The position numbers and the translations under genes are program-made. The notes beneath the pieces are model-generated. The model did not search any database, was not told where the DNA came from, and worked only from the letters and a program-made list of their open reading frames with translations. From Neurospora tetraspora (Eukaryota; Ascomycota; Sordariomycetes; Sordariales; Sordariaceae), in contig NW_026944383.1 in assembly GCF_033439725.1 (NCBI RefSeq), positions 6,014,001 through 6,078,000 of the forward strand: 64,000 nt of DNA, written 5' to 3'. Positions 49,123-60,900 of this stretch are shown in pieces. Each line of letters begins with the position of its first letter. Within the stretch, counting starts at the first letter, position 1.

Positions 49123-49762
49123 AAAGATGACACAAAGACCTTGAAAGTCACAGAGGGCGACGGATATGGTTGATTCATGAGGAATATGCGGAAGTTACGA
49201 GGGAGGACGTTTTATACCTTTTCTTTTTATGTGCCAGCATACAGGATCACAGAATGTAGCTGAGCTGTTTATGTACATGCTGCTTCTATGTGCATCAGTC
49301 ACTTGGCTGGCACGGTTGATTGGGCTGTGGTTTGTGGCAGCAGAAGGGGAACGATACAGCTCTGACGAAATGGGACCGGCATGATGTTAATGATGACTGC
49401 TGGACACCTAGCGGTAGAATATTATGCGATAATGGAATCACGACTTTGGCCTGGGAGCGAATTGTGCTTCATATGAATCAGACGTGATGTAACAGTGAAC
49501 AGAACGTTGAAAGGGGCAACCGTACAACAGTGCACAGATACAGTGTTATATTTGAAACTAATACGGTGGGCAAACACCACTGCATGCCTGCAACAGAACG
49601 CGGCGCTCCCTGCAATTGAAACCTTCGTAGCTTGGCTCTGTGGCTCGCGTGGATCGACCCGACCCGCGCATTCAATTGCACAATCGTCGAACCCTCAACC
49701 GCCGTAGCAAATCATCGCCAACTCCCCGCCCACAACCACGGCTGTGAGGGGAATTCCACACC
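49123..49762. other. intergenic region before the Clr5-domain gene
   Basis: 640 bases: exchanger 3' flank and the promoter of the next gene. No gene or clear site is seen. Confidence 0.55.
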
Positions 49763-52429
49763 ATGACATACGACTGGGATCCTTATAAAGACATATGTCG
49801 TCGTCTCTACGTCGACGAAAAGCGAAGCTTTGCCCAGGTTGCCCGGTATATGGCAGAAAACCATGGATTTACCCCCAGGTATGTGAACAACACTACTCGC
49901 CCATCTCCCTCGCCGTACACAGTACCACGATCGGGCATCCCTCCCAGTCTTGGGCGGTGTATATAGCTCGCGCAGCAAAACCCCAGCTTTCGACAGCCTC
50001 TTCCACAACACCAAACTTCGCATGTGGTTTATTACCTTCCTTGGCCTACTGACTGACCATGGCACTCTACTTCCAGCCGGCGCACCTTTTGGTACAAGTT
50101 CAGGGAATGGGGCTGGCCCATCAGGGTCAACAAAGCCTACAGCAATACCGAGTTGATCGCCAGAATCAAGGAACTATGGGAACAGAACCTCAAAGCAACG
50201 GAGATGTTACGCGTCCTCAATGGGGAAGGCTACGACATAAACGATCGTACGCTCAACAGGATCCGCCAAAAGTGCAATTGGAAATTGCGCTTGAAGACCA
50301 TCCAGGACCTACGAAAAGGCATCATCAGGCCGCCTGGGAAACCGGCTGACGGAACAAATAATGGCGACAACGACGGTAATGACGACGGCGACAGTGATTC
50401 CGATGATGATAGCGACAGCGACAGCGAAGAGCCAAGTAGCGAGGAGGACGAAGATGATGATGAGGAAAACGCCGCGGAAGACAATGGACAAGGGTCGTCT
50501 AACACACAAGGCCAACATCACGACCAACACCCGAGATCAGCATCTGGAAGTTTGCCACTTGGCCCAGACGACGAACTGACCCCCGAACAACGTGCTCGCA
50601 GAGAAGAGAGACGCCGGGTGCTCGAGCAAGAATCGGCAGAACGTTGGGCCCTCAAGAAGCGGCGACGGAGAACCAGGGGGTGGGCAGGCCTGCCTCCAGA
50701 TCCGAGCGGTCTGCCTCCTCGCTTTCCATCCGAGACAACCCTAGACGAAGCCAAGGTTATCCTGCAGCTCGACGCTGCGGCCTACAAGGCGCTGCGGGAG
50801 AACTTCGAAAAGATTTGCAGGGAGAACAACGTTATCAAGAAGACAATTGCCGGGCCGGAGAAATGGGAAGCCCTGAAGGAGCAGATGATCCGTGATAGCA
50901 TGCATCTCCGTGCTATCATGTGGGATCAAGCCAACATGGAGCAGAAGAAGATTGCGATCGATGTTATCTGCTGCGACGTGACCAAGCGGATCAGGACGAT
51001 GCAGTCACACATGACACTAGCACAGGCCCGGAACCTCCTCGGGCTGAATCCGGAGCAGGGTAGATACATTCGAGGAACACTTTACCTGCTGCTGGGTCAG
51101 GAGAAGTTTGGGTTCAAGCATGTCGAAGGGATCGATAAGTGGAACGAAATGGTACAGAAATGGTTCGACACCACGGAGCTACTGCAGGAACTATTCCCTC
51201 CAGGCTGTGAGCACTGGCCTAACGCCAAAGAGAGGAAGAAGGCTATCGAGCTGCTGGCCCGTGACGGAATGAGGAGATACAGAGGTGATCAAGCAAAGTT
51301 GGAGAAGGATGCTTTGAATCCACCGCCTCCCAAGGCTCCTAGGAAGCGTGCCCCTCCGAAACCGAAGCCGGCCCCGACTCCCGCTCAACTTGAGAGGGCC
51401 GCAAAGCGAGCCGCAAAGGCTGCTGAGAAGGCTGAGAAGGCAGCTCAACCCAAACGAGGCCGTGGCCGACCCCCGAAGAATAATACGGCGGGGCCATTAA
51501 CGGCACCGGCACCGGTACCGCATACGGTTGTGCGGCTCGCGCCACCCGAATCGTCTAGCTCGTCCGAGAGCTCGTCCGAGAGCTCCTCGGAGGAGAGCGA
51601 AGCGGAGCCGGATGCCCAAGATGTAGACGACGGCAACCTGGATCCGGACATTCTGTTGCAACAGTCAATTGAAGACGATAATCCGTTTGGAAGTTATTCT
51701 ACCGGCACTCATGTTGCCAGTGGAAGCGGCAGTGCTGGTGCCAACGTTGCTGCCAGTACCATTACTGCCCACACCTCTTCACACACTCCGAATCTTGCTC
51801 AAACTCAAAGCCGTGTTCAAACTCAAACTCAAAGCCGGGCCCAAACCCGTTCCCAAGCTACGCAAAATTACGCAGCCAACCGGAACCAGATGCAACAAGG
51901 CTATAGCACTTCGAACCATGGCTTAACCCAGGCTCACGCCCAGCCGCAAGCCACCATGTATACACAGCAACAGCAGCAACAACGCATCCGGGAGCAACAA
52001 CGCATCCAGGAGCAAACACGATACCGACAGCAGCACTTCCAGCAAAACCCCTCCGTCCCAGTCCAAGTCTCACAGCCAGTGGCAACTAACCCCTCAACCT
52101 CCACCCCATCCTCCATGGCCGTCTACTTCCGCCTCCACGCCTCCTCGCCTCTCCAAGGCGTGGTCTCACGCATGTGGATCGCCACCCTATCGGGCCGCTC
52201 CGTCCAGGAACTACGCAGCACCGCAGTGGCCAACTACCCGGGCGTGGTGTGCTTGGCCATCGAGGGAATCGTCAAGGACGGCAAGGGCGGGGAGTTGCCG
52301 TTGCCGGTTAGTGATGATATGGAGATGGAGGCGTATTTGCAGCATATACAGGGCATGGGGAGCGGGGCGCCGACGTTTAGTGTTATGCTTGTGCCGGCCG
52401 CAGCGGCGGCTGTTGGGGGGTCTTGGTGA
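49763..52429 (+). CDS. Clr5-domain protein with AT-hook
   Basis: Two exons, 49763-49878 and 50077-52429 (198-nt intron), giving 822 residues. The N-terminus MTYDWDPYKDICRRLYVDEK followed across the splice by TPSRRTFWYKFREWGW is a Clr5 domain; the intron splits it and must be removed to complete it. A second helical block (about 66-112, ELIARIKELWEQNLKATEML) looks like a helix-turn-helix. An acidic Asp/Ser tract spans 136-174, a long helical conserved-looking region about 260-450, an AT-hook (KRGRGRPPKN) about 498-507, a Gln-rich stretch about 610-700, and a compact C-terminal segment about 719-810. Clr5 is known from fission yeast silencing work, and fungal Clr5 proteins are otherwise poorly characterised. 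A nuclear, DNA-associated role is inferred from the AT-hook and domain; the target is unknown. Confidence 0.85.
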
Positions 52430-53418
52430 GGGAGAGGCATGAGGGGGGAATTGGTAGGGGTAATGTGTTTTGTTCTATATATGGGTGTGTGGAAGGGATC
52501 ATGGAGTAACTAGCAACGAAGACGAGAACTGTTGTCGATATCGGAACATGAGTACCAGGGATATATGGAGCATGGATACGATACGGTTTCTATTGCAACA
52601 GAAATCTAGCGTATAGACACGCCGAATTCAATGTCCGGTTAAACCCCCGGATGACCCCAAATCTCGGACTTTTCAGTCGGACATCGGCCGGTAGGTGCTC
52701 CGGCGTTTGCGGTGGATTTCCCGGTGGAGGCCTCCACTTTCCCCGATCTGTACCTGAACGAAGACGTCATGGGGTGCCAGGGGCTTAGACGCTGCGCCTA
52801 GTGGGGTTTTTCGGGAACCGTTCAGGGCATGTTTTGCGGGGTACAACGGTCTACCAGAGCAGGTTAAGCTTGTGATGGCTGTGCTAACGGGACTTCACCT
52901 TCTTGTTCCATTTTGAACTCAGTATCTCTGTTAACGCACTTGACTTAATTCTATCGGGTCAACTTAAAGCAGCTGTCACCAAGGTGAAGTCGGGTATAAC
53001 TTCATGCATGCAAGAGTGTTTGTAACCACCGTATCCGAAAGTCCGATCGGACGGAAATGGACCAACACTAACAACGACCAACTGTCCCTTTATTACGAAC
53101 AAATATCAAAGAACGGCAAATTGGACTCTCACAACATCACCTGAGCTGGTTACACTTGGCAATACCAAGGACAAAGTCCACGATAATCCAAGCAGTCTAA
53201 GCAGTCTTGGGATCTCGTCATCCAAGAGGCGAAGCAACGACATAGTAACGGTGATATAATCGCGAACCAGCACCACTCGTTGGTCACTCATTCCCAGAAC
53301 GCCCGCATCTGCGTTCTCAAATATTAGTGGTGTAACACATCCCACCCAATCGGCAACGTCGACTGCTTCTACCTACATCATATAAGAGTTGACCCAGCCA
53401 TCCATCAGACACTTCACC
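52430..53418. other. intergenic region, nothing clear
   Basis: About 1 kb between two plus-strand genes. It contains several CGGAC/GTCCG words in both orientations (52.64-52.70 and 53.03-53.05 kb) but no clean repeat boundaries. Confidence 0.5.
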
Positions 53419-54834
53419 ATGTGTTTCGGAAGCAAAGACAAGACCGACGATACACCCGGTCCACGACCAGCACAACCTCAACAGTCACCGTCACAGGCTC
53501 CAGGAAAAGTCAACATGCCTTCACCAGCGCAGTACAACGACCAGAATGACTATGCCCCTCCTTCTGGACCTCCCCCGAACTTTGGGCATAACCAGCAACA
53601 CTCCGGCAACGACTACGCTCCTCCGTCCGGTCCTCCCCCGAGCTGGGGACATAACCAGTCCTCTGCAAATGATGATTTCGCACCGCCGCCTGGTCCTCCC
53701 CCTACTCACGCCAGACCCTACCAAAACAACGATGATTTTGCTCCTCCTCCCGGCCCCCCTCCCTCCCACCATCAACAACGCCATGACGACTTCGCCCCTC
53801 CTCCCGGACCTCCCCCTTCTCACCACCAGCATCACCAAGATGACTACGCCGCTCCTCCTCCCGGCCCTCCTCCCTCCCACCAACAACACCACGACGACTA
53901 CACCCAGGCTCCCCCAGGCCCCCCATCTTCCCAGTCCAAGCCGCCTGCCAACAAGCAACACGACTGGGAATCCTTCGTGCCCGACACCGCGCTCTTCCCT
54001 CCTCCTCCGGCCTTCTTCACCGGCTACGACCGCTCGCACACCACCAACGCCACGGAAGAAGAAGCCAACGCGGGCGAAGCCTGGTGCGCTGCAAACCCGC
54101 TGACGGCGCCCATGGACCTAGACCCGGTGGCGCTCGACGCGCTCCGGACGCACAACATCCGGCTCATGTCATCCCCGCAGTTCCGCGGCAAGCTCGACTG
54201 GGTCAGCGCTGGCGTGTGGAAGTGCAAGACGGAGAAGGCGGCGGGGGACGCTTGTATCATCAGCTACCCGCCGCTGTACTGCGTCAAGTATGATTCACCC
54301 TTGATCCCGTCACATACTTCCCGGACGACGAAGACTATCTATTACGAGGTATCCATCCCGCGCCCGGCATCCAACAACCCCTTTCTGGGCGCCATGGGCG
54401 GAGGCAGCGGTGGCGGCAACGACGAAATCACCCTAGCGCTAGGCTTCACAGCCCTGCCGTACCCAGCCTTCCGCATGCCGGGCTGGCATCGGGGTTCCTT
54501 GGCCGTGCATGGCGATGATGGGCACAAGTACGTTAATGACCGGTGGGGCGGCAAGGATTTTACGCGGCCGTTTAGGAGGGGGGAGACGTATGGGATTGGT
54601 ATGACGTTCACGAACACCGGCGGGAAGCTGGATGTGAATGTCTTCTTCACGAGGGAGGGAAGGATCACGGAGCAGTGGGATTTGCATGAGGAGGGCGATG
54701 CGGAGCAGGATTTGCCGGTCACGGGCTTGGAGGGGTTTCATGATTTGAGCTGTGCGATTGGAACGTTTTCGGCTGTTGAATTTGAGGCTGTTTTGGAGCC
54801 GGGTAGGTGGAAGTTTAGGCCGCAGGGCTTGTGA
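53419..54834 (+). CDS. SPRY-domain protein with proline-rich repeats
   Basis: Single exon, 471 residues from the ATG that gives MCFGSKDK; an in-frame ATG ten codons upstream (53389) is possible. Residues about 45-170 hold six or more imperfect repeats of the type DDFAPPPGPPPS separated by His/Gln/Asn-rich spacers. A SPRY-like domain follows (about 245-470: KTIYYEVSIPRP, then FRMPGWHRGSLAVHGDDG, GETYGIGMTFTNTGGKLDVN and VFFTREGR), with the usual beta-sandwich signature. Fungal SPRY proteins such as Ssh4/Ear1 are adaptors for Rsp5 ubiquitin ligase in endosomal sorting, but this protein lacks their membrane segment. The role is therefore uncertain; the Pro-rich repeats suggest binding of WW- or SH3-type partners. 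Cys2 in an MCFGS start could be lipid-modified (inference). Confidence 0.85.
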   Translation: MCFGSKDKTDDTPGPRPAQPQQSPSQAPGKVNMPSPAQYNDQNDYAPPSGPPPNFGHNQQHSGNDYAPPSGPPPSWGHNQSSANDDFAPPPGPPPTHARPYQNNDDFAPPPGPPPSHHQQRHDDFAPPPGPPPSHHQHHQDDYAAPPPGPPPSHQQHHDDYTQAPPGPPSSQSKPPANKQHDWESFVPDTALFPPPPAFFTGYDRSHTTNATEEEANAGEAWCAANPLTAPMDLDPVALDALRTHNIRLMSSPQFRGKLDWVSAGVWKCKTEKAAGDACIISYPPLYCVKYDSPLIPSHTSRTTKTIYYEVSIPRPASNNPFLGAMGGGSGGGNDEITLALGFTALPYPAFRMPGWHRGSLAVHGDDGHKYVNDRWGGKDFTRPFRRGETYGIGMTFTNTGGKLDVNVFFTREGRITEQWDLHEEGDAEQDLPVTGLEGFHDLSCAIGTFSAVEFEAVLEPGRWKFRPQGL

Positions 54835-55150
54835 GTGGCTTTGGGGAGAGTTTGATGTGAGCGATGGGAGTGATGGATAATGAGCATCAATGGGCAATGA
54901 TGTTATGATATTTTTAATGATTAGGGGTTTCTTCAATTACGGCCCTGTCCGTCTTTGTTTCCACTCTTGACGGTATTACTCAGAACTAAGGTAGGTATAC
55001 GAAGTTCATTCTCAGGATGAGTTGATCAGATGTTATAAAGCAACAGAAATCATTCTTTTGTCTACCAGCATATACACAGCAAGGGTATCTATCCTTTTAA
55101 TAATCCAGTAATAATATCTTCGGAAACACCCCATGGTCATGCCCATCTTC
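54835..55150. other. short gap between convergent genes
   Basis: 316 bases between the stop codons of the SPRY gene (+) and ROK1 (-). It is AT-richer than the flanking genes and must hold both 3' ends; no distinct terminator is visible. Confidence 0.5.
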
Positions 55151-57478
55151 TTAGTCCAAGCCGGTCCACTCCTCCTCCTTCTCAGGGGCACCACCACCCT
55201 CCTTCTCCGCCTTCTGCGCCTCCCTCTTCCTCCTCTTGCTAGCCTCAATAGCCTCCCGCCTGTTATTCTCCCTCCTCCTCTCCCAACTGCTCTTGGTCGT
55301 GATCGTCGCCTTTCCGCCCGTCCGCCTGCTCTCCACGCCCCTAACCTTCAACTTCCTCTTATCCTCCTTCGCCACCTTGGGCAGCGCATCCAGCAGCCAC
55401 TTCTGCACGCTACCCTGGGCCGCCTTGACAGTATCCTTCTCATCGATATCCTTGCCCGCCTGCTTCTCGCTCATGGCGATCACGTTGGCGACCGACTTGA
55501 CAAAGGGGATATCGTCCTTGGTGTAGAAGGTGACGGCGACACCGCCCTCGCGACCGGCGCGACCCGTGCGTCCGGCGCGGTGCACGTACGCCGCGGCCGA
55601 CACGGGCACGTCGTAGTTGACGACGCCGTTGACGCCCGCAAAGTCGACGCCACGCGCCAGCACGTCCGTCGTGATCAACACCCACACCTCGCCGCTGCGG
55701 AAGCGGGCCATGATCTTGGACCGGACCGAGTCCGAGAGCGACGAGTGCAGAACCGCCACGCGGGCCGAGCCGCCGGCCTCGAGCGGGATGTCGTACTTGA
55801 GCTCGTCGTGGAGCGCCTGGGCGCGCTCGATGGTCTGGGTGAATACGAGGAAGGGCGGGCGCAGTGGCGGGCCCGAGTCGGCTGAGGAGACGGGGTGGAG
55901 GAGCTGGCGCAGGGCGAGCAGCTTGCCGGGCTCGGTGGCGGTGTAGATGAGCTTGTGGGTGATGTTGGGCACGGCGGTGTCTTTGAGACCAACAACGAGG
56001 CGGATCAGCGGCTTGGGGGTCTGTTCGGGGGTGCGCTTGGCGCGCTTCTCGATGTGCTTGGTGAGGAGAGCTTCGATGTTGGAGGCCATGGTGGCCGACC
56101 AGCAGGTCATGCCGAGGTTGGGGTGGGTGCAGGCGCCCCAGATACCCATGGTTTGCTTGCGGAAGATGGGGTCAAGGAGAACATCGGCCTCGTCGAGGAT
56201 GAGGGATTGCACGGTGGGGAGCGTCTTCTTGACGATCCTGGGCTTGCCCTTCTCCTTTTCGCCTCCGCAGAGGAAGTTGAGGAGGATCTTGGGGGTTGTC
56301 ACGAGAATGTCCACCCTGGTAATGGGCCTCTCCTTCTTGGGTTTCTTATTGCCCTTGGCCTTGCTCTCCTCGTTCTTCTCAGCGTCAGAGTCCTCCTCCT
56401 CCTCTTCTTCATCGCTTCCCACAACCTCTTCAGGCTCGCTCTCTGCTTCGCTATCGTTATCACTGTCTTTTTCCTCTTCCTTGCCTTCCTGCTCCGTCTC
56501 CTCCTGCTTATTCTCCTCTGCAACCAACCGCAGCGTCCTCTTCATGAGAACCACGCGCACGCCGGTGCCAATGGCCAACTTCCTCCCTTCATTGACAATT
56601 TGACTTGCCAGCTCTCTCGTAGGCGCAACAACGATCGCCTGCAGAACATGCTCGTCTGTTTCAGGGGTATAATCCTCGGCCCTCCTCTTGATAATCGCAT
56701 CGATAGCGGGAATCAAGAAGCTGATTGTCTTGCCACTGCCAGTCGGCGCAACACCGAGGAAGTCGATTCCCCTCTCAACCTTGACATCTTCCACACCTGT
56801 AGCCTTCTCCAACGCCATCTCTGGTCGCAGCTGTAGTGGCAGGCTGCCCATCTGCACCTCAGTCGGCACCCGGAATCCCTGCCGCGTGATATTGTCCGCC
56901 AGCGTGGGGTGAATGCCGTAAGTGTACTTGAGCTCGCCGAACGAGTTGAGCGGCTGCGGGTAGATCTGCTTCTTGTCCTCGTCCTTCTTTTTTTTCTTCT
57001 TGTCCTCCTCTTCCTGCTCCTTCTTGTCCTTCTTTTGCTTCTTCTTCTTAGAGGGCTTCTCCGTCGCCTCCTCGGGCTGTTGCACGCGACCGGCTAGAAC
57101 TGTGAACTTCAACCGATGGGACTTGAGCATTTGCCGGCATTCGTCCTCTTCCATAAGCTTGGGTTTCTGCTTCTTGGGCTCGTCCGCCTTCAACTCAGCA
57201 TCCTTCTTGGCGGCAAGCTCCTCGGGAGTGGGCTTGGGCGCAAAGTAATCGACGTCGCTGGCATCGTCATCGTCGTCTCCGCTCTCGGTCGCGTTGTTGG
57301 CCTGGGCTCCCTTTCTCTTTCTCTTCTTGCCTCGCTTGGCGTTGGAGCCGCCGACGTTGTCGTGGAAGAATTGGGGGTTGACTTTCGCTCCGGCAGAGGG
57401 GAGGAGCTGCGGTGCGCCCGGTTGGTTTTTCTTGGGCTGGGCTTTGATGCCTCGCGAGAGGACTTTGAAGATATCCAT
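55151..57478 (-). CDS. ROK1: ROK1/DDX52-type DEAD-box RNA helicase
   Basis: Single exon of 775 residues. The start MDIFKVLSRGIK is typical of Rok1. The N-terminus is lysine- and acid-rich. Core motifs in order: Q motif region GFRVPTEVQ 201-209, Walker A APTGSGKT 244-251, PTRELA near 287, TTPKILLN near 394, DEAD 430-433, SAT 462-464, VFTQTIERAQAL near 546, TTDVLARGVDF ending 613, HRAGRTGR 633-640. Rok1 is an ATP-dependent helicase of the nucleolus required for early pre-rRNA cleavage and 40S subunit assembly. An acidic insert of about 64 residues (322-385) interrupts RecA domain 1 between motifs Ia and Ib. The C-terminal tail is basic. Large antisense frames on the plus strand are shadows of its biased codons. 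Confidence 0.96.
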   Translation of the reverse strand: MDIFKVLSRGIKAQPKKNQPGAPQLLPSAGAKVNPQFFHDNVGGSNAKRGKKRKRKGAQANNATESGDDDDDASDVDYFAPKPTPEELAAKKDAELKADEPKKQKPKLMEEDECRQMLKSHRLKFTVLAGRVQQPEEATEKPSKKKKQKKDKKEQEEEDKKKKKKDEDKKQIYPQPLNSFGELKYTYGIHPTLADNITRQGFRVPTEVQMGSLPLQLRPEMALEKATGVEDVKVERGIDFLGVAPTGSGKTISFLIPAIDAIIKRRAEDYTPETDEHVLQAIVVAPTRELASQIVNEGRKLAIGTGVRVVLMKRTLRLVAEENKQEETEQEGKEEEKDSDNDSEAESEPEEVVGSDEEEEEEDSDAEKNEESKAKGNKKPKKERPITRVDILVTTPKILLNFLCGGEKEKGKPRIVKKTLPTVQSLILDEADVLLDPIFRKQTMGIWGACTHPNLGMTCWSATMASNIEALLTKHIEKRAKRTPEQTPKPLIRLVVGLKDTAVPNITHKLIYTATEPGKLLALRQLLHPVSSADSGPPLRPPFLVFTQTIERAQALHDELKYDIPLEAGGSARVAVLHSSLSDSVRSKIMARFRSGEVWVLITTDVLARGVDFAGVNGVVNYDVPVSAAAYVHRAGRTGRAGREGGVAVTFYTKDDIPFVKSVANVIAMSEKQAGKDIDEKDTVKAAQGSVQKWLLDALPKVAKEDKRKLKVRGVESRRTGGKATITTKSSWERRRENNRREAIEASKRRKREAQKAEKEGGGAPEKEEEWTGLD

Positions 57479-57942
57479 GCTGGGTGGTTTGCTTCCGTGG
57501 GATGTGGTATCGGGGCTGAGTGGATAATTGACAGAGATTAAGAGCTGTACGAAGCTTTGTGGTGGGTGGAATCAGGTGAATCTGGAGATGGGGGACAGAA
57601 TCGACTTTGCAAAACAAAAGAATTCTTAAGAGTTTCCTTCCAATCGCCAGAACTGATCCATGAAAAATTTCCGCCCCGCAGCGGACGCCAGTGCTTATCT
57701 TGGCGGCTTGGGTGGGGCTCTGCACCGCTGTACCCCAACTTTGGGTCGTCGAGGTTCCCTTTCACTGTGCATTTACGCGGCCGGGATGCAAATGCTCCCC
57801 TGAACAATGTAAACATTCCACTTGCGCTGGAGATGTGAGGAATTGGATGTCACGAAGGGGGGAGGGGTATCCATTTTGTGTACTCGTCTACTCTAGTCTA
57901 TCTTTTCAGTCCCAGGTCAAAAATCAGGCAGTTTGATTTCCT
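57479..57942. other. gap between ROK1 start and ISM1 stop
   Basis: 464 bases, holding the ROK1 promoter and the ISM1 3' end (both minus strand). No further gene; small frames on both strands are without motif. Confidence 0.55.
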
Positions 57943-60900
57943 TCATTGTACACCCTCGCCGACAACATCCTCGCACCTGACGCACAAGGAGTCCTCAGCA
58001 GGAGCAACGAATCGCCAGCACCTGGGACATTTATGGTCCTTGGGAGGCAATACCCACGCCTGGCAACCCTGACCACCCATCTCGAAGTCCTGGACGTACT
58101 TCCAGGCAGGCCCTCCCTCTATGGCACCGCCGAGGTCTACAGAGGATACGACAAACATGGCATCTAGCTCATCCTTGTACTTTTGCAAGACAGAGAGTGC
58201 CTTGCTGTCCTTGGGAGCGTTGATAACGACAGAGCAACCAAGGGACGAGCCAAGAACCTTGCCCCTGCGTGCCAGTTCAGACGCGGCCTTGATGGCGGCG
58301 TGCGTTTCCATTAGGACGGGAATGTCCTTGCGAAGCACGGCTTCATCGTACCTTAGACGGTTGGAATCAATAAGGGGCGAGTTATAGAGCTGATGAAGAG
58401 GATGAAGAATAGATGGGTCTTCCTTCATCCACGCAGGTCGATGCTCCCAAGCCTCCTCGACCAGGACAGGTGTGATAGGGGCCAGCATTCTGAGGAAGCC
58501 CATAAAGATAGGTTCTAGGACACCACCGCCATCGGCGCAGTACAACCTGTCCTTCAGGGCTTCGAGGTAAAAGGCAGAAAGGTCGTTGGCGATCCATCTG
58601 TTGAGACTGCTGAAAGCCTTGTTGAACTCGTAGTTCTTGTAGTGTCTCTCAACCTCCGCCATAGTATCCTTCAGCTGGACAAGAGCAATGTGGTCCAAGG
58701 CAGTCAGTGGAGTTGTTCTGGCTGACTGTTCCATCGAGCCCGTCAGCATCTTGATGATGGTGCGATACTTGGTTAAGGACTGATGGATAGTCTTCAGCAC
58801 AGGCTCGCCGAGGACAATGTCACTGGTGTAATCACTGCTCGCTACCCACAAGCGCAAGGCGTCGGGGCCGAGAGCATCCTTCGGGGGAGGCGCATTCGGA
58901 TCCCTGTCCTTGTTCTTGACCTTCAGCGGAGGAAGTAAAGAACCATCCATGACTTGGTCAGCCGAAATAATGTTGCCTAGTGACTTGGACATCTTCTTGC
59001 CGGCCTTATCCAGCGTAAAGCCATGAGTGATGAGTGTCTTGAATGGTGACAGGCCAACCGCATTAGTCGTACCATCAGGTGTCGGGCCTTGAACCGCCAT
59101 AGCTGCTACTCGAGTGAGCAAACTCGACTGAAACCAACCGCGATGTTGGTCAGAACCCTCAAGATAGACATCCGCTTGCCTGTCCGTCTGGGTCCAGCTG
59201 CTACCACTGTCAAACCAGACGTCCATGGTATCTCTGCCTCGGGTGAAGGGGCCCTTGCCCTGAAGAGATGCGGGAATCCAGGCAGGATCATGAGCATCAT
59301 CAGACCACCAAGCATCGGTGCCTCTCTCCTGAATAACGGAGATGATGTGCTCGATGGTCTCCTCAGTCATCACTGCATCACCATTGGCATCGTAAAGTGC
59401 AGGGATGGGTACACCCCATGCACGCTGTCGTGAGATACACCACTCGCTCCGCCCCTTAACAAAGGCCTCGAGCCTGCTTCTCCCGCTTTCAGGGACGAAC
59501 TTGACCTCCTCCAAAGCCTTCAACGCCAACTCTTTGATATTGTCTACATCAGCAAACCACTGCGCGGTAGCTCTGATGATGATGGGCTTCTTGGTCCGCC
59601 AGTCGTAAGGGTACTTGTGCTTGTACTTGTGCACGTTCAGGACATTGTCCTTGAAAAGCTCGAGCACGGCAGCAGAACCGCCCTCAAGCACAGGAATGCC
59701 CTTGAGACGGCTTGGGTCATCGGGATAGGCTTCCTCGGTGAAGATACCATCGTTATCAACAGGTGCGGAAACAGGAATTCCCAAGTCTTTGCAGATCAGG
59801 TAGTCATCGAAACCGTGGCCTGGGGCGCAGTGAACGAGACCGCTTCCTGAATCAGGCGTGACGAAGTGGCCGTGGATAAACGGCTGAGGAGCAGCAGCCT
59901 TGCCCTGAAGAGGGTTGATGTACTGCAACTGGGTGAGCTGGCTGCCGGGAACAGTGGCTAGAATCTCAGGAGTCTCCTCCTCTCCCAGCAAGACCTTGGC
60001 AACGCGCTCGAGACCGCCCTCGGCAACAAGATAGGCATCCTCTCCCACGCGGACAACATGGTAGAGCAGATCATCGTGAACGGCGATGGCTCTGTTGGCA
60101 GGGAGGGTCCAGGGAGTAGTCGTCCAGATAACGGCATACAGATTCCCGGTAAAGCCTTCCAAGCCGGGGATGGCAGTGGAATCCTTCGTGATGGGAAACC
60201 TGACGTATGCGGATTTGGAGATATGCGACTCGTTGTACTCCAACTCGGCTTCCGCCAGGGCGGTTCCGGAAGACGGCGACCAGTACACAGGCTTGAACTT
60301 GCGGTAGATCAGGCCGCGACTGACCAATTTCTGGAAAAGACGCAGCTGGTTGATCTCGAAGGCCATGTCCATGGTTGTCCAACGGTTCTCCCAGTTACTC
60401 ATGACGGCGTATGTCCGGAAGCTGTTCATCTGCTCCAACACCGTCTTGGAGGCCAGATCCCGCGCTGCCTGGCGGATGGCATGGGGTGTCATGGTCTTGC
60501 CTTGTTCGGTGCTGACAGCCTTGAGCTCGATCGGGAGTCCATGACAGTCCCATCCTGGAATGTAGGTGACACGCTGGCCTGGCGCAACACAGCTGATCAG
60601 TCAAAGGTTCGAAGCGCTCGGAGAATCAGCCGCCTGGCATCGTTCGCGCACCTTGCTGGACCTTAGTACGGATGATGATGTCCTTGAGGATCTTGTTCAG
60701 GGCATGGCCGGCGTGAAGGCTGCCGTTGGCGTAGGGAGGGCCATCGTGGAGGAGGAAGGTATCGTCAGCAGGGCGGTTGGCGGCCTGCCACTTGTAGAAG
60801 TCATCGGCGCATTTCTTGATGTATTCTTTGTGTTGGGTGGGGAGAGGGCGCGGCCTGTCTCGTCTGATGTCAGTATTCGACCGCACAGATGTTCTTGGGA

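Noticed and set aside
52640-53055. CGGAC/GTCCG words in both orientations, looked at as possible transposon ends
   Set aside because: The matches are short and interrupted, with no clear boundaries or target duplication.
55895-56836. 313-codon plus-strand frame opposite ROK1
   Set aside because: Antisense shadow of the ROK1 gene, whose motifs are all on the minus strand.
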